A DNA stretch of 64,000 nucleotides from Mesorhizobium prunaredense (lineage in GTDB: Bacteria > Pseudomonadota > Alphaproteobacteria > Rhizobiales > Rhizobiaceae). Made by a program: the position numbers and the translations under genes. Below, piece after piece: positions 40,656-49,707 of this stretch (position 1 is the stretch's first letter; each line of letters starts with the position of its first letter). The DNA is taken from positions 137,327 to 201,326 of the forward strand of contig NZ_FTPD01000001.1 in the NCBI RefSeq assembly GCF_900156895.1. The letters are read 5' to 3'. The notes under the pieces are model-generated. The model was not told where the DNA came from, made no database searches, and was given only the letters and a program-made list of their open reading frames with translations.

Positions 40656-40683
40656 AAAAACCCATCCCGAAGTTCAGGATGGG
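40656..40683 (-). terminator. Minus-strand hairpin upstream of the exported ClpP-fold gene
   Basis: On the minus strand cccatcctgaacttcgggat ends its 7-bp stem and is followed by ggg and ttttt. It would stop leftward transcription before the 40593 start and so insulates that gene from attR-side reading. Confidence 0.55.
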
Positions 40684-40763
40684 ATAAAGACATTTGCATT
40701 CGCCGGAGGGATGATGTCGGCCCGCCGACCTTGTGCTGCACAAGACTGCTTTCCGCAATCTGC

Positions 40764-40792
40764 TTGACAGTTAGGTTGCGTTAAGGTATATT
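40764..40792 (+). promoter_or_regulatory. Strong sigma-70-like promoter near attR
   Basis: TTGACA (40764-40769), 17 bases, TATATT (40787-40792): one of the best consensus promoters in the window. It lies about 50 bases before the ATG at 40844, which has GGAGGG ahead. Confidence 0.8.
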
Positions 40793-40843
40793 GCAAAATA
40801 TAAGGTCGCAATCAAGCGCCTTGGCTTGCGCAGGAGGGAATCA

Positions 40844-41146
40844 ATGGCTTTCGGCCTTGATAATTTTAAGCAAAGCGAGTTTGGCAGACGGGTTGGTGAA
40901 GTGCTCACCGACAGGGACAACATCATCGGAATGCGTTATCTCAGCGAGCATGGAATCCCCGCTGTTCAAACGGTGGGAAAGCGAATTGAGGCGCTTGGAA
41001 AACCCCTTACCGACGATGAGAAGAAGCTAATCGGTCGTTGGGTTCGGGAGATTATGGAGGCGCAGGGCTGGACGACGAACAAGAAGGGTAGAGTTGCACC
41101 GGGCAACCTATTTTCGACAGGTGCGGTTTACGAACCCCGTGTCTGA
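40844..41146 (+). CDS. Unknown 100-residue protein next to attR
   Basis: Runs from MAFGLDNFKQSEFGRRVGEVLTDRDNIIGMRYLSEHGIPAVQTVGKRIEAL to ...GRVAPGNLFSTGAVYEPRV. The start is fixed by CAGGAGGG 7 bases ahead. It is soluble, basic and helical, and I do not recognise a domain. It has the strongest promoter in the island and a decayed second copy at 39598. Its place beside attR suggests a role in element maintenance, which is only a guess. Confidence 0.75.
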   Translation: MAFGLDNFKQSEFGRRVGEVLTDRDNIIGMRYLSEHGIPAVQTVGKRIEALGKPLTDDEKKLIGRWVREIMEAQGWTTNKKGRVAPGNLFSTGAVYEPRV

Positions 41147-41215
41147 TCTGTTGACAAATGTTTGACATGTTAATTTTCTGACGGTTACTCCTTGATTTTT
41201 ATACACAAATTAACA

Positions 41216-41236
41216 TTCCAGTTCTCGAAGCGCTAA
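41216..41236 (+). repeat. attR: right attachment repeat of the island
   Basis: 21 bases identical to the rpsI 3' end at 23179-23199. Host sequence resumes after it. Confidence 0.92.
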
Positions 41237-41261
41237 GCACTGCTTCAGCTTCAGACAGTCG

Positions 41262-41290
41262 AAAAGGCCGCCTCCGGGCGGCCTTTTCTT
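41262..41290 (+). terminator. Displaced original rpsI terminator
   Basis: aaaaggccgcc tcc gggcggccttttcttt lies 26 bases after the attR copy of the rpsI stop. That is the distance expected for the terminator of rpsI before the island entered. Confidence 0.85.
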
Positions 41291-41302
41291 TCGGTGCCGA
41301 GC

Positions 41303-41350
41303 CATCACCCCACCCGCGCCTGCGGCGCGACCTCCCCATCAAGGGGTGAC
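41303..41350. repeat. Dispersed repeat (ccccacccgcgcc family)
   Basis: caccccacccgcgcctgcgg followed by gcgacctccccatcaagggg. The same unit occurs at 43324 and, inverted, at 43463-43512. Confidence 0.75.
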
Positions 41351-41383
41351 GGCGCCCGGCGCAGTTCATGCCTGGCGCAGACC

Positions 41384-42295
41384 TCAGGTCCGGCTGTCCC
41401 TGATAAAATCGATAAACGCCCGCAACGGCGCCGGCACGAGACGCCGGCCGGGATAATAGAGGAACGGCCCGGGGAAGCTCTGCCACCAAGGTTCGAGGAC
41501 GGGTTCGAGCGCACCGCTCTCAAAGCAAGGGCGCAGCCAGTCCTCGAACAGGCTGACAATGCCGGTACCGGCGATGGCTGCATCGACGGCGAGATCGGCC
41601 GCGCCGCCCAAAGTCACGAGAAGCGGCCCCGTCGGATTGACCCGCACCACCTCGCCGGCACGCTCGAATTCCCATGGCGGCATCGCCCCGCTGGCGAAGC
41701 GGCCGCGCAGGCAGGCGTGGCCGAGCAGGTCGCGCGGGTGTTGCGGCCGGCCATGGCGATCAAGGTAGGCAGGGCTGGCGGCGGCGGCAAAGCGCTGCAG
41801 GCGCGGTCCGATCGGCACCGCGATCATGTCCTGCTCCAGCCGCTCGTCGTAACGGATGCCGGCATCGCAGCCTGCCGCCAGGACATCGACAAAGCTCTCC
41901 TCGGCGATCACCTCCAGCCGGATGCCGGGATAGGCAGCGAGAAACCCCGGGACGATGCCGGGCAGCACCAGCCGCGCCGCGCTGACCGGCACATTAAGCC
42001 GCAACGTACCTGCCGGCCGGTCACGAAAACCGTTCACCACGTCAAGTGCTGCCTCGACCTCGTTCAGGGCCGGGCCGAGCCGCGCCAGCAAGCCGACACC
42101 CGCGTCGGTCAGCGCGACGCTGCGTGTCGTGCGATTGAGCAGCCGGACGCCGAGTTGAGTCTCCAGCCGGCGCACCGCCTCGCTCAGACCCGACGCGCTG
42201 CCGCCGCTTGCACGAGCGCCCTCGCGAAAACCGCCGGCGCGCGCCACCGCCAGGAAGGCATTCAGATCACCAAGTTCGACATTCACTGTTCGCAA
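41384..42295 (-). CDS. LysR-family transcriptional regulator
   Basis: A 303-residue regulator with an N-terminal winged helix (LNAFLAVARAGGFREGARASGGSASGLSEAVRRLETQLGVRLLNRTTRSVALTDAG) and a C-terminal effector-binding domain. It is divergent from the aldo/keto reductase gene at 42382 with an 86-base shared promoter region, the classic arrangement for control of the neighbour. Effector unknown. Confidence 0.92.
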   Translation of the reverse strand: MRTVNVELGDLNAFLAVARAGGFREGARASGGSASGLSEAVRRLETQLGVRLLNRTTRSVALTDAGVGLLARLGPALNEVEAALDVVNGFRDRPAGTLRLNVPVSAARLVLPGIVPGFLAAYPGIRLEVIAEESFVDVLAAGCDAGIRYDERLEQDMIAVPIGPRLQRFAAAASPAYLDRHGRPQHPRDLLGHACLRGRFASGAMPPWEFERAGEVVRVNPTGPLLVTLGGAADLAVDAAIAGTGIVSLFEDWLRPCFESGALEPVLEPWWQSFPGPFLYYPGRRLVPAPLRAFIDFIRDSRT

Positions 42296-42381
42296 TCCCG
42301 CACAACCCGTGCGGATTGTAGCGGATTATCAGGACAGCGCACAGCGGCTATTTCTGCTTCATCATCCGAAGGAGACAGATC

Positions 42382-43254
42382 ATGCCCAGCATCGACAAGT
42401 CAGGTACATTCACTCTCGGCGACCGCTCCGTGAAGCGGCTCGGCTATGGCGCCATGCAACTCGCCGGACCCGGCGTTTTCGGCCCGCCTAAGGATCATGA
42501 CTCAGCCCTGGCCGTGCTGCGCGAAGCCGTCGCGCGTGGCGTCGACCATATCGACACCAGTGACTTCTACGGCCCACACGTCACCAACCGGCTCATCCGC
42601 GAAGCGCTCGCGCCCTATTCCGACGACCTCACCATCGTCACCAAGATCGGCGCCAGCCGCGGCGCCGATGGTTCATGGCTCCCCGCCTTCTCTCCCGAGG
42701 AGCTGACCCAGGCGGTGTACGACAATCTGCGCAATCTCGGGCTCGACGTGCTGGACGTGGTCAACCTCAGGATCACATTCGATGTGCATGGGCCCGCTGA
42801 AGGGTCGATAGAAGAACAATTCGCTGTGCTGGCCGGGCTGCAGCAAAAGGGTCTGGTGCGTCACATCGGGTTGAGTAATGCCACCTCGGCGCAGATAGAA
42901 GAAGCACGGCGCATCGCCGAGATCGTCTGCGTGCAGAACCAGTACAATCTGGCGCACAGGAGCGACGACGCGCTGATCGACGAACTTGCCCATGACGGCA
43001 TCGCCTATGTGCCGTTCTTTCCGCTCGGCGGCTTCAACCCGCTACAGTCGTCTACCCTATCGGGCGTCGCTCAGCGCCTGGGCGCCACGCCCATGCAGGT
43101 CGCGCTCGCCTGGCTGCTCCGTCGCGCGCCCAACATCCTGCTCATCCCCGGCACCTCTTCCGTCGCGCATTTGCGGGAGAATCTTGCCGCAGCCGAACTC
43201 AATCTGCCGGAGGACGCCGTCAGGGAGCTGGACGGCGTGGCGATGGCTGCATGA
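42382..43254 (+). CDS. Aldo/keto reductase, YdbC/PdxI-like
   Basis: A 290-residue NADP-dependent reductase. RLGYGAMQLAGPGVFGPPKD near residue 20 and DHIDTSDFYGPHVTNRLIREAL (catalytic Asp and Tyr) match E. coli YdbC, a pyridoxal reductase; TKIG gives the Lys. The C-terminal LLRRAPNILLIPGTSSVAHLRENLAAAEL binds the cofactor phosphate. AAGGAGAC precedes the ATG. Probably controlled by the divergent LysR gene. Confidence 0.85.
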   Translation: MPSIDKSGTFTLGDRSVKRLGYGAMQLAGPGVFGPPKDHDSALAVLREAVARGVDHIDTSDFYGPHVTNRLIREALAPYSDDLTIVTKIGASRGADGSWLPAFSPEELTQAVYDNLRNLGLDVLDVVNLRITFDVHGPAEGSIEEQFAVLAGLQQKGLVRHIGLSNATSAQIEEARRIAEIVCVQNQYNLAHRSDDALIDELAHDGIAYVPFFPLGGFNPLQSSTLSGVAQRLGATPMQVALAWLLRRAPNILLIPGTSSVAHLRENLAAAELNLPEDAVRELDGVAMAA

Positions 43255-43283
43255 GGATTGGCGAGGAGCCACGCAGCTTCGTA

Positions 43284-43317
43284 AGCAAGAAGGCCGCCTT
43301 CGGACGGCCTTCTTGCT
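43284..43317 (+). terminator. Terminator after the aldo/keto reductase
   Basis: agcaagaaggccg ccttcgga cggccttcttgct forms a 13-bp stem starting 30 bases after the stop. The T tract is short (ttctt). Confidence 0.8.
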
Positions 43318-43323
43318 GCTCGG

Positions 43324-43512
43324 CTGTCACCCCACCCGCGCCTCCGGCGCGACCTCCCCATCAAGGGGAAGTAGGAGGTCGCGGCAGTTCCCCGCTCGCC
43401 GAACGATCTGCAAAAGCCGGCCGGGTGACGGAACGATGGTCCGAAATGTAAAGCGCGACGCCCTACCTCCCCTCGATGGGGAGGTCAGCGCGAAGCGCCG
43501 GGTGGGGTGAAG
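43324..43512. repeat. Inverted pair of the ccccacccgcgcc repeat
   Basis: Left arm 43324-43371 and right arm 43463-43512 (tacctcccctcgatggggag ... gggtggggtg) are the same dispersed repeat in opposite orientation around about 90 bases of unique DNA. Confidence 0.75.
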
Positions 43513-43528
43513 CACCCACGTCGAATTT

Positions 43529-44578
43529 CTAATTGATGCTCGCCGTATTCGCCGGGCGCGCCTCATCTGAATATGGCACGCGGTAGCCGTTCGCCGCCAG
43601 CCAGTCGATCGCCGCTTTCGGCTCGTCGGTCTGGATGATGGTGGCGCCGCGCTCGGCCCAGAAGCCGTAGGTCTCGCGCGGCAGGCTGGCGAACACCGCC
43701 AGTTCATCGCCGCGACCGCCGGCAAGGAAGCCGCCCGGCTTGTTGACGATGGCGTAGGTATTGGCCCAGATGTGCCAGTCGCCCCTTATCGCCGCCGCGC
43801 GCATGCGCGGGCTGAACAGCGGACCGCCGGTCTCGGTCAGCGTCTCCGCGCCGTCGCGCCAGTTGATCATCTCGACCGCGCGCGGCGAAAATGCGCCGCT
43901 GACCTTCTCGGCGAAACCGGCGTCGCGGACCGCGTCGTCGGCAATGATCGGCATGAACTGGAAACCGCTGCCGATCGCGCCCATGGCGGCCTTGACAGTG
44001 GTGATCCTGGCCGGGTTCCACAGGTTCTCCTTGACGATCACCTGTTCGGCCATGCCAAGGTCACGCGCCACCGCGATCATGCCGGCCAGGCTGTCGACGT
44101 CGAGTTTATTGTCGATGTTGACGAGGATCCTGTCCCTGGTCGCCATCAGCATCTCGCGCAGCGTCGAAACCGGCTCGTCGGTGACGGCGCCGGTGCCTTC
44201 GATCACCAGCCTGCAGGTTTTGAGTTCGGCCAGCGTGCGCTTGACCACCTCGCCCCTGCAGTTCGTCGTGCGGTCGAGCCAGCTGTCATGCATGACGACG
44301 AACTGGCCGTCCTTCGAGCGCCTGACGTCGACCTCGACGATTTCGGCGCCAAGCGCGATCGAAGCCTCGAGGGCGGCGATCGAGTTCTCCGCAAACAGCG
44401 TCTTGCGGGCCTGCAGGCTGCCGGCGCGGTGTGCCGCCACCATGACATGGTCGCGCCATTGGTTGGCGTGTTCGAAACGGTCGAGAATCTGCCTGGCGCG
44501 TGTTTCGCCAGCCAATGCCGAGCCAGTGAACAGCACCGAGGCGGCGGCAAGCACAAGTTTCAGCCAGGTCGTTCGCAT
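43529..44578 (-). CDS. Exported glycerophosphodiester phosphodiesterase
   Basis: A 349-residue protein with a Sec signal peptide (MRTTWLKLVLAAASVLFTGSALAGETR), so periplasmic. The GDPD barrel shows VAAHRAGSLQARKTLFAENSIAALEASIALG (catalytic His, conserved Glu), EIVEVDVRRSKDGQFVVMHD (metal Glu/Asp and second catalytic His), and LVNIDNKLD. It hydrolyses glycerophosphodiesters to glycerol-3-phosphate and an alcohol. The ATG at 44578 has GGAG ahead; an upstream ATG at 44602 is less likely. No ugp transport genes are adjacent. Confidence 0.88.
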   Translation of the reverse strand: MRTTWLKLVLAAASVLFTGSALAGETRARQILDRFEHANQWRDHVMVAAHRAGSLQARKTLFAENSIAALEASIALGAEIVEVDVRRSKDGQFVVMHDSWLDRTTNCRGEVVKRTLAELKTCRLVIEGTGAVTDEPVSTLREMLMATRDRILVNIDNKLDVDSLAGMIAVARDLGMAEQVIVKENLWNPARITTVKAAMGAIGSGFQFMPIIADDAVRDAGFAEKVSGAFSPRAVEMINWRDGAETLTETGGPLFSPRMRAAAIRGDWHIWANTYAIVNKPGGFLAGGRGDELAVFASLPRETYGFWAERGATIIQTDEPKAAIDWLAANGYRVPYSDEARPANTASIN

Positions 44579-44602
44579 GAGAATCGCTCCTACCGGATGC
44601 AA

Positions 44603-44997
44603 ACCCGGATAAGCGACGCGCGTGACAGCCCAGTGAACGAAGCCGGCTTCGCAAATGCCGGAAAGTCAGGTCAATGCCGGCTGAAGCGGCCGTTCTTCAA
44701 TCTCGAACCGACGGCAATCAACTTGCCGAGATCGATGCGCCGTCCTGGCGGTCGGTGGCCGGCTTGGCGTGCTGAAACCTGCTGCGTTACCCGGCTGACA
44801 ACGATCCCGCGACAGGACGGCTGGCCACTTTCGGTTGTATTCATGCATATCTGCGCAATTTCCGGGTTTGCCATGCGGGCTCACCTGGCAAGCAAGAAGT
44901 TGTGACCGAGCTCGAACGGCCGTGGCCCCCGGAAGGGGTCGCATTTGTTGGAATTATATCCAATAAGGTTGCGCCTCGACGCACAGGAGATCGCTTC
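44603..44997. other. Divergent intergenic region before the agmatinase gene
   Basis: 395 bases between divergent genes. I see no gene. CAGGAGA at about 44983 is the agmatinase ribosome site. Short inverted stretches are present but none is a convincing operator. Confidence 0.4.
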
Positions 44998-46005
44998 ATG
45001 CCGAACACCAACATCGACCACGCCTTTACCGCCCGGGCCAGGACGGGTGCGTCCTTCGAGCCGACCTATGCCGGCGCGCTGTCGTTCATGCGACGCAAAT
45101 ACACGAAGGACGTGAAGGGCGCGGACGCGGTGGTGTGGGGCATCCCCTTCGACGCCGCCGTCACCAACCGGCCGGGCGCGCGTTTCGGACCGCAGGCGAT
45201 TCGCCGCGCCTCGACCATTCTCGACAACGACCCGCAATACCCGTTTTCGCGCGATCTGTTCGAACATCTCGCCGTGGTCGACTATGGCGATTGCCTGCTC
45301 GACAGCGGCAATCACCAGAAGACGCCGGGGACGATCGAGCGCGAGGCGGCAAAGATCCTGAAATCCGGCGCTTTCCTGCTATCGCTCGGCGGCGACCATT
45401 TCGTAACCTGGCCGCTGCTCAAGGCGCATGCCGCCATCCACGGTCCGCTGGCCATGGTGCAGTTCGACGCCCACCAGGACACCTGGCCGGACGACGGCAA
45501 GCGCATCGATCACGGCTCCTTCGTCGGCCGTGCGGTCAAGGAGGGGATCATCGATCCCGACCGTTCGATCCAGATCGGCATCCGCACCCATGCGCCCGAC
45601 ACCTTCGGCATCAAGATCCTGTACGGCCACGAAGTCGAGGACATGCGCGCGTCCGATATCGCCTATGCCATCGTCGACCGCACCGGCGGCAGGAAGGCCT
45701 ACGTCACCTTTGACATCGATTGCCTCGACCCGGCCTTCGCGCCCGGCACCGGCACACCGGTCGCCGGCGGGCCGTCCTCGGCAAAGATCCTGTCGGTGCT
45801 GCGCCAGATCAATCAGCTCGATATCGTCGGCGCCGATGTCGTGGAGGTTGCGCCGGCCTATGATCACGCCGATATAACGGCAATTGCCGGGTCGACGGTG
45901 GCCATGCACTATCTCGGGCTGCTGGCGGAACGAAAGGCCCGGCTCGAAGAGCTGAACAACGGCAATCACATTGTTGCCGGATTGAATCAGGCAAGTGGCA
46001 TATAA
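44998..46005 (+). CDS. speB: Agmatinase / ureohydrolase
   Basis: A 335-residue manganese ureohydrolase that splits agmatine (or a related guanidino compound) to an amine and urea. The metal motifs LGGDHFVTWP, QFDAHQDTW and FDIDCLDPAFAPGTGTPVAGG are all intact. The ATG at 44998 is chosen for CAGGAGA ahead of it. argC follows 30 bases later on the same strand. Guanidinobutyrase or another ureohydrolase is possible. Confidence 0.9.
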   Translation: MPNTNIDHAFTARARTGASFEPTYAGALSFMRRKYTKDVKGADAVVWGIPFDAAVTNRPGARFGPQAIRRASTILDNDPQYPFSRDLFEHLAVVDYGDCLLDSGNHQKTPGTIEREAAKILKSGAFLLSLGGDHFVTWPLLKAHAAIHGPLAMVQFDAHQDTWPDDGKRIDHGSFVGRAVKEGIIDPDRSIQIGIRTHAPDTFGIKILYGHEVEDMRASDIAYAIVDRTGGRKAYVTFDIDCLDPAFAPGTGTPVAGGPSSAKILSVLRQINQLDIVGADVVEVAPAYDHADITAIAGSTVAMHYLGLLAERKARLEELNNGNHIVAGLNQASGI

Positions 46006-46035
46006 TTTCGAAGTATCAGGGGATTCAGGCAGGCA

Positions 46036-46968
46036 ATGAAACCGAAAATCTTCATCGACGGCGAGCACGGCACCACCGGTCTCCAGATCAGGGCGCTGCT
46101 TGCCGAGCGCGGCGACCTGGAGATCATCTCGATTCCGACCGAGCGCCGCAAGGAACCGGCGGCGAGAGCCGAGTTCCTCAACGCCGCCGATGTCGCGATC
46201 CTGTGCCTGCCGGACGCAGCCGCGAAAGAAAGCGTCTCGCTGATCAGCAACGACACGACACGGGTTATCGATGCCTCGACCGCGCATCGCGTGGCAGAAG
46301 GTTGGGAATATGGTTTTGCCGAAATGGACAAGGCTCAGGCGCGCAAGATCGCTTCGGCGAAGCGTGTCACCAATCCGGGCTGCTGGCCGCAAGGGCCGAT
46401 CGCGACGCTGAGGCCGCTGGTGGCGGCCGGGCTGTTGCCGCCGGATTTTCCCGTCACCGTCAACGGCATTACCGGCTATTCGGGCGGCGGCCGGCCGATG
46501 ATCGAGGACTATGTCGCCAAGGGCGAGGATGCCTCGGAATTCCTGCCCTACGGGCTGACCCTGCAGCACAAGCATGTGCCGGAGCTCAGGACCTATGCGA
46601 AGCTGTCGCATGATCCGATCATGCAGCCGGCGGTCGGCAATTTCGCGCAAGGCATGATCACCGTGGTGCCGCTGCAGCTCGGCGGCCTCGACTATGTGCC
46701 GACCGGCGCCGAGCTTCATGCCGCGATCGCCGACCATTTCGCCGCCATCGATGGCGGCGTGGTCGAGGTGGCGCCCTATGCGCATCTGGAGCGCGTGCCG
46801 GAGATCGATCCGGAAATCTACAACGGCACCAACCGGATGATGCTCCATGTCTTCGCCAACGACGACAGGGCCCAGGCGCTGCTGCTCGCCGTCTACGACA
46901 ATCTCGGCAAGGGCGCCTCGGGTGCTGCCGTGCAGAACATGGATCTGATGCTCGGCCTCAGGCACTGA
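46036..46968 (+). CDS. argC: N-acetyl-gamma-glutamyl-phosphate reductase (type 2)
   Basis: A 310-residue cytoplasmic reductase of the arginine pathway. It is the short ArgC class: IDGEHGTTGLQIRALL is the NADP loop, VTNPGCWPQGPIATLRPL contains the catalytic Cys near residue 117, and ALLLAVYDNLGKGASGAAVQNMDLMLGL is the conserved end. It is complete. The next gene starts on the base after its stop codon. Confidence 0.95.
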   Translation: MKPKIFIDGEHGTTGLQIRALLAERGDLEIISIPTERRKEPAARAEFLNAADVAILCLPDAAAKESVSLISNDTTRVIDASTAHRVAEGWEYGFAEMDKAQARKIASAKRVTNPGCWPQGPIATLRPLVAAGLLPPDFPVTVNGITGYSGGGRPMIEDYVAKGEDASEFLPYGLTLQHKHVPELRTYAKLSHDPIMQPAVGNFAQGMITVVPLQLGGLDYVPTGAELHAAIADHFAAIDGGVVEVAPYAHLERVPEIDPEIYNGTNRMMLHVFANDDRAQALLLAVYDNLGKGASGAAVQNMDLMLGLRH

Positions 46969-47808
46969 ATGGACGCTCCGGCATTTCCAGGCCGCTGGAA
47001 GGTCACCGCGCCAGAACTGATTGCCGAGACGTTCAGCAGCCGCATCTGGAAGGTTGTTCGCGCAGACGGCTCGCCGGCGATCGTCAAGGCGCTCAAAGCT
47101 TTCGACGACGTCGAAGACGAGTTGCGCGGCGCCCATTTCCTCGCCTGGCGGCGCGGCGAAGGCGCGGTGCGGCTGCTCGGCCGCGACGGCCACTGCATGC
47201 TGCTCGAATATGCCGGTGAAACCTTGCTGTCACAGGTTCTCGCCGAGCAGGGAGACAATGCCGCTACAGCAATCGCGGCCGAAGTGATGGCAAGACTGTT
47301 CTCGCCATCCGACCACCCTGCCCCACCAGATCTGCAGCCGCTGCGGGTACGGTTTTCCAGCCTGTTCAACAAGGCGAGGATCGATCGCGACGCCGGCGAA
47401 AAGACCCTCTATGTCGAAGCGGCTGCGACCGCGGAACGGCTGTTGGCCGATCCTGTCGGCGTGCTGCCGCTGCATGGTGACCTGCATCACGACAACATCC
47501 TGCACGGAGCGCGCGGCTGGCTGGCGATCGACCCGAAGGGCGTTCTCGGCGATCCCGGCTTCGACGCGGCGAACATGTTCTACAATCCGCTCGACCGCGA
47601 CGACCTTTGCCGTGATCCCCGGCGGATTGCCGACATGGCAGAAATCTTCGCCAGGACGCTCGGCCAAACGCCACCAGCCATCCTGGATCACGCCATTGCC
47701 TATGGCTGCCTGTCGGCGTCATGGCATCATGAAGACGGCAACGCGGTCGATGAGAGCCGCGAATTGTCCATTGCCACGGCGATCAGGACGGTGCGGCTCA
47801 GCCTCTGA
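46969..47808 (+). CDS. APH(6)/StrB-like aminoglycoside or small-molecule kinase
   Basis: A 279-residue kinase-fold protein. [15 protein letters not shown] carries the catalytic Asp (HGDLHxxN) and [19 protein letters not shown] the metal Asp, matching the aminoglycoside/hydroxyurea kinase family that includes streptomycin 6-phosphotransferase. As a chromosomal gene directly after argC (ATG next to the argC stop), a housekeeping role is as likely as resistance. Its 3' end overlaps the convergent COX15 gene by 11 bases. Confidence 0.8.
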   Translation: MDAPAFPGRWKVTAPELIAETFSSRIWKVVRADGSPAIVKALKAFDDVEDELRGAHFLAWRRGEGAVRLLGRDGHCMLLEYAGETLLSQVLAEQGDNAATAIAAEVMARLFSPSDHPAPPDLQPLRVRFSSLFNKARIDRDAGEKTLYVEAAATAERLLADPVGVLPLHGDLHHDNILHGARGWLAIDPKGVLGDPGFDAANMFYNPLDRDDLCRDPRRIADMAEIFARTLGQTPPAILDHAIAYGCLSASWHHEDGNAVDESRELSIATAIRTVRLSL

Positions 47809-48889
47809 CGGCGATCTGGTTGGGCATGGGATAAGCGCCTTTGGTGCCGCGCCAATGCGCTGCGGCAAACCCCAGCAGAACAAGCGCGAAAGCCTGATGC
47901 GTCAGCGCCATGTGCAGCGGCACCTGCATCAGCAGCGTGCCAATGCCGATCAGGGCCTGCACCAGCACCAGCAGAAACAGCAGCGTCGCGCGGCGCGCAT
48001 GGGTGGTGCCGGGCTGGCGGCGGTGGGTGGCGATCATGTGCCAAAGTGCTGCGACTGACATCGCGTAGGCGCCGAGCCGGTGGATGAACTGGACCGTCTT
48101 CGGGCTCTCGAAGAAATTGCGCCATGCCGGCTCGAGGATCAACAGATCGCCGGGAATGAGCTTGCCGTCCATCAGCGGCCAGGTGTTGTAGCTCAGGCCG
48201 GCATCGAGCCCGGCGACCAGCCCGCCGAGATAGATCTGGATCAGCGCCAGCAACACCAGAAAGCCGGCCAGACGCTGGGTCGCACGGTCGGCGGCGGGCT
48301 CGGAATGCGGGGCCAATCCACGCGCGACCACCATGGTCGCGGTGAAGATCAGCGCCGCCAGCGTCAGATGCGTCGCCAGCCGGTACTGGCTGACGGAGAC
48401 CCGGTCGACCAGCCCGGACGCCACCATCCACCAGCCGATCGCGCCTTGCAGGCCGCCGAGAAGAAGAATGCCCAACAGTTTCGGCCCAAGACCGCGCTCG
48501 ATGCGGCGCGTCGCCCAGAAAAACACCAGCGGCACGGCAAAAACCACGCCGACACCGCGCGCCAGGATCCTATGCAACCATTCCCACCAGAAGATCGACT
48601 TGAACGCTTCGATGCTCATGCCCTTGTTGAGCTCGGCATATTGCGGGATCTGCTGGTAGCGCTGGAATTCCTCCTGCCATTCGGCGTCGTTGAGCGGCGG
48701 GATGATGCCGTGGATCGGCTTCCATTCGGTGATCGACATGCCGGACTCGGTGAGCCTGGTGGCGCCGCCGACCAGCACCAGCACAAACAGCACCAGGAGC
48801 ACGACGTAGAGCCAGCCGCGCAGCAGCGCCCGGTTACGCAGGTCGCGGTCGCGAGCCATGAATGGCGCGGCAGCTGATATGGCAGCCAT
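47798..48889 (-). CDS. ctaA: Haem A synthase COX15/CtaA
   Basis: A 363-residue integral membrane protein that converts haem O to haem A for cytochrome aa3. About eight hydrophobic segments are visible. The signature [23 protein letters not shown] follows the first helix, with [27 protein letters not shown] and [11 protein letters not shown] carrying the haem-ligand histidines. The ATG at 48889 starts the family-typical N terminus; upstream in-frame sequence does not look like COX15. Confidence 0.93.
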   Translation of the reverse strand: MAAISAAAPFMARDRDLRNRALLRGWLYVVLLVLFVLVLVGGATRLTESGMSITEWKPIHGIIPPLNDAEWQEEFQRYQQIPQYAELNKGMSIEAFKSIFWWEWLHRILARGVGVVFAVPLVFFWATRRIERGLGPKLLGILLLGGLQGAIGWWMVASGLVDRVSVSQYRLATHLTLAALIFTATMVVARGLAPHSEPAADRATQRLAGFLVLLALIQIYLGGLVAGLDAGLSYNTWPLMDGKLIPGDLLILEPAWRNFFESPKTVQFIHRLGAYAMSVAALWHMIATHRRQPGTTHARRATLLFLLVLVQALIGIGTLLMQVPLHMALTHQAFALVLLGFAAAHWRGTKGAYPMPNQIAVRG

Positions 48890-49041
48890 AGACTTGTCCC
48901 GGCAGGTTGCAGTCGCGGATTGGTGAACCATCGCAATCCAACTGGCAAGACCGGACAGCGCGGCACGCCGTCGCGCCGCTTCTTGCGGGTTGCGTGCCTC
49001 TTCCGTTGGGCCTAAGCGATAGGGATCAACCGGATCGCGAA

Positions 49042-49260
49042 ATGCCCATTCGCCTGAAAAAGCTGATCGGAACAATCCTGCTGGTGGCGCTGGTCATCGT
49101 CTATGCGCTGGTCGCATCGATCGTGGCGGTTGCCCAACTGGCGGAATCGGGTCCGTGGGCGCATTTCCTGTTCTTCCTGCTCAGCGGCATGCTCTGGGTG
49201 CTGCCGGCCATGGGCATCATCAAATGGCTGATCCTGGAGCCGCCGCGGCCGAAGAACTGA
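49042..49260 (+). CDS. DUF2842 small membrane protein
   Basis: A 72-residue protein, [33 protein letters not shown] with a second hydrophobic segment [24 protein letters not shown], ending EPPRPKN. It matches DUF2842, an alphaproteobacterial family that usually lies beside COX15. Role unknown; perhaps linked to oxidase assembly given its neighbour. Confidence 0.85.
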   Translation: MPIRLKKLIGTILLVALVIVYALVASIVAVAQLAESGPWAHFLFFLLSGMLWVLPAMGIIKWLILEPPRPKN

Positions 49261-49707
49261 GGCTCGCTCGCCGCCAGATGGTGAAAGCCTGACGTTTGCT
49301 ACCCGACGCGTAGGGCAGCTCAGGGTGGGTTTCCGTCTTCCGTGTCGCCGATCGGAACGCGGCGCCAAGAGTGGTCATTGCCGAACCACTACTCAGGCGT
49401 TGCGTTTGGGGCCGATTGCAGACCGACAGCCTTGGGTCCGGGATCTTAAATCGCGGACCCTCAGCTCGGTGGGAATATTGTCGTGACGTGATCTGATCCG
49501 GTCGTTCCGGGATGGGTAAGCTAGGCCGTCCAGAAGCAGCTCGAAGCCGCCACTGACAGTCGCCGAAATAAGGCGTATGAATGTTTATCGCTGGCTAGCG
49601 CGCTCTAGCTCACAAGCCTTCGGGCGCGACGACAAGATGTCACCTCTGCCGGATTTCTTTGCTCGATTCCGGTCCAGGCACATTTTCGCGGTTCGGAGAG
49701 CGTTCTG
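49261..49707. other. Gap before the binding-protein array
   Basis: 447 bases without a recognisable gene. The last 60 bases (tttgctcgattccggtccag to gttcggagagcg) recur in diverged form at 50992-51050 before the deleted sixth copy, so this is the duplicated upstream region of the array. It should contain the array promoter, which I cannot place. Confidence 0.5.

Noticed and set aside
46969..47808. Acquired antibiotic-resistance gene
   Set aside because: It abuts argC in a core-gene context with host-like composition, so a resident kinase is more likely than a recent resistance gene.
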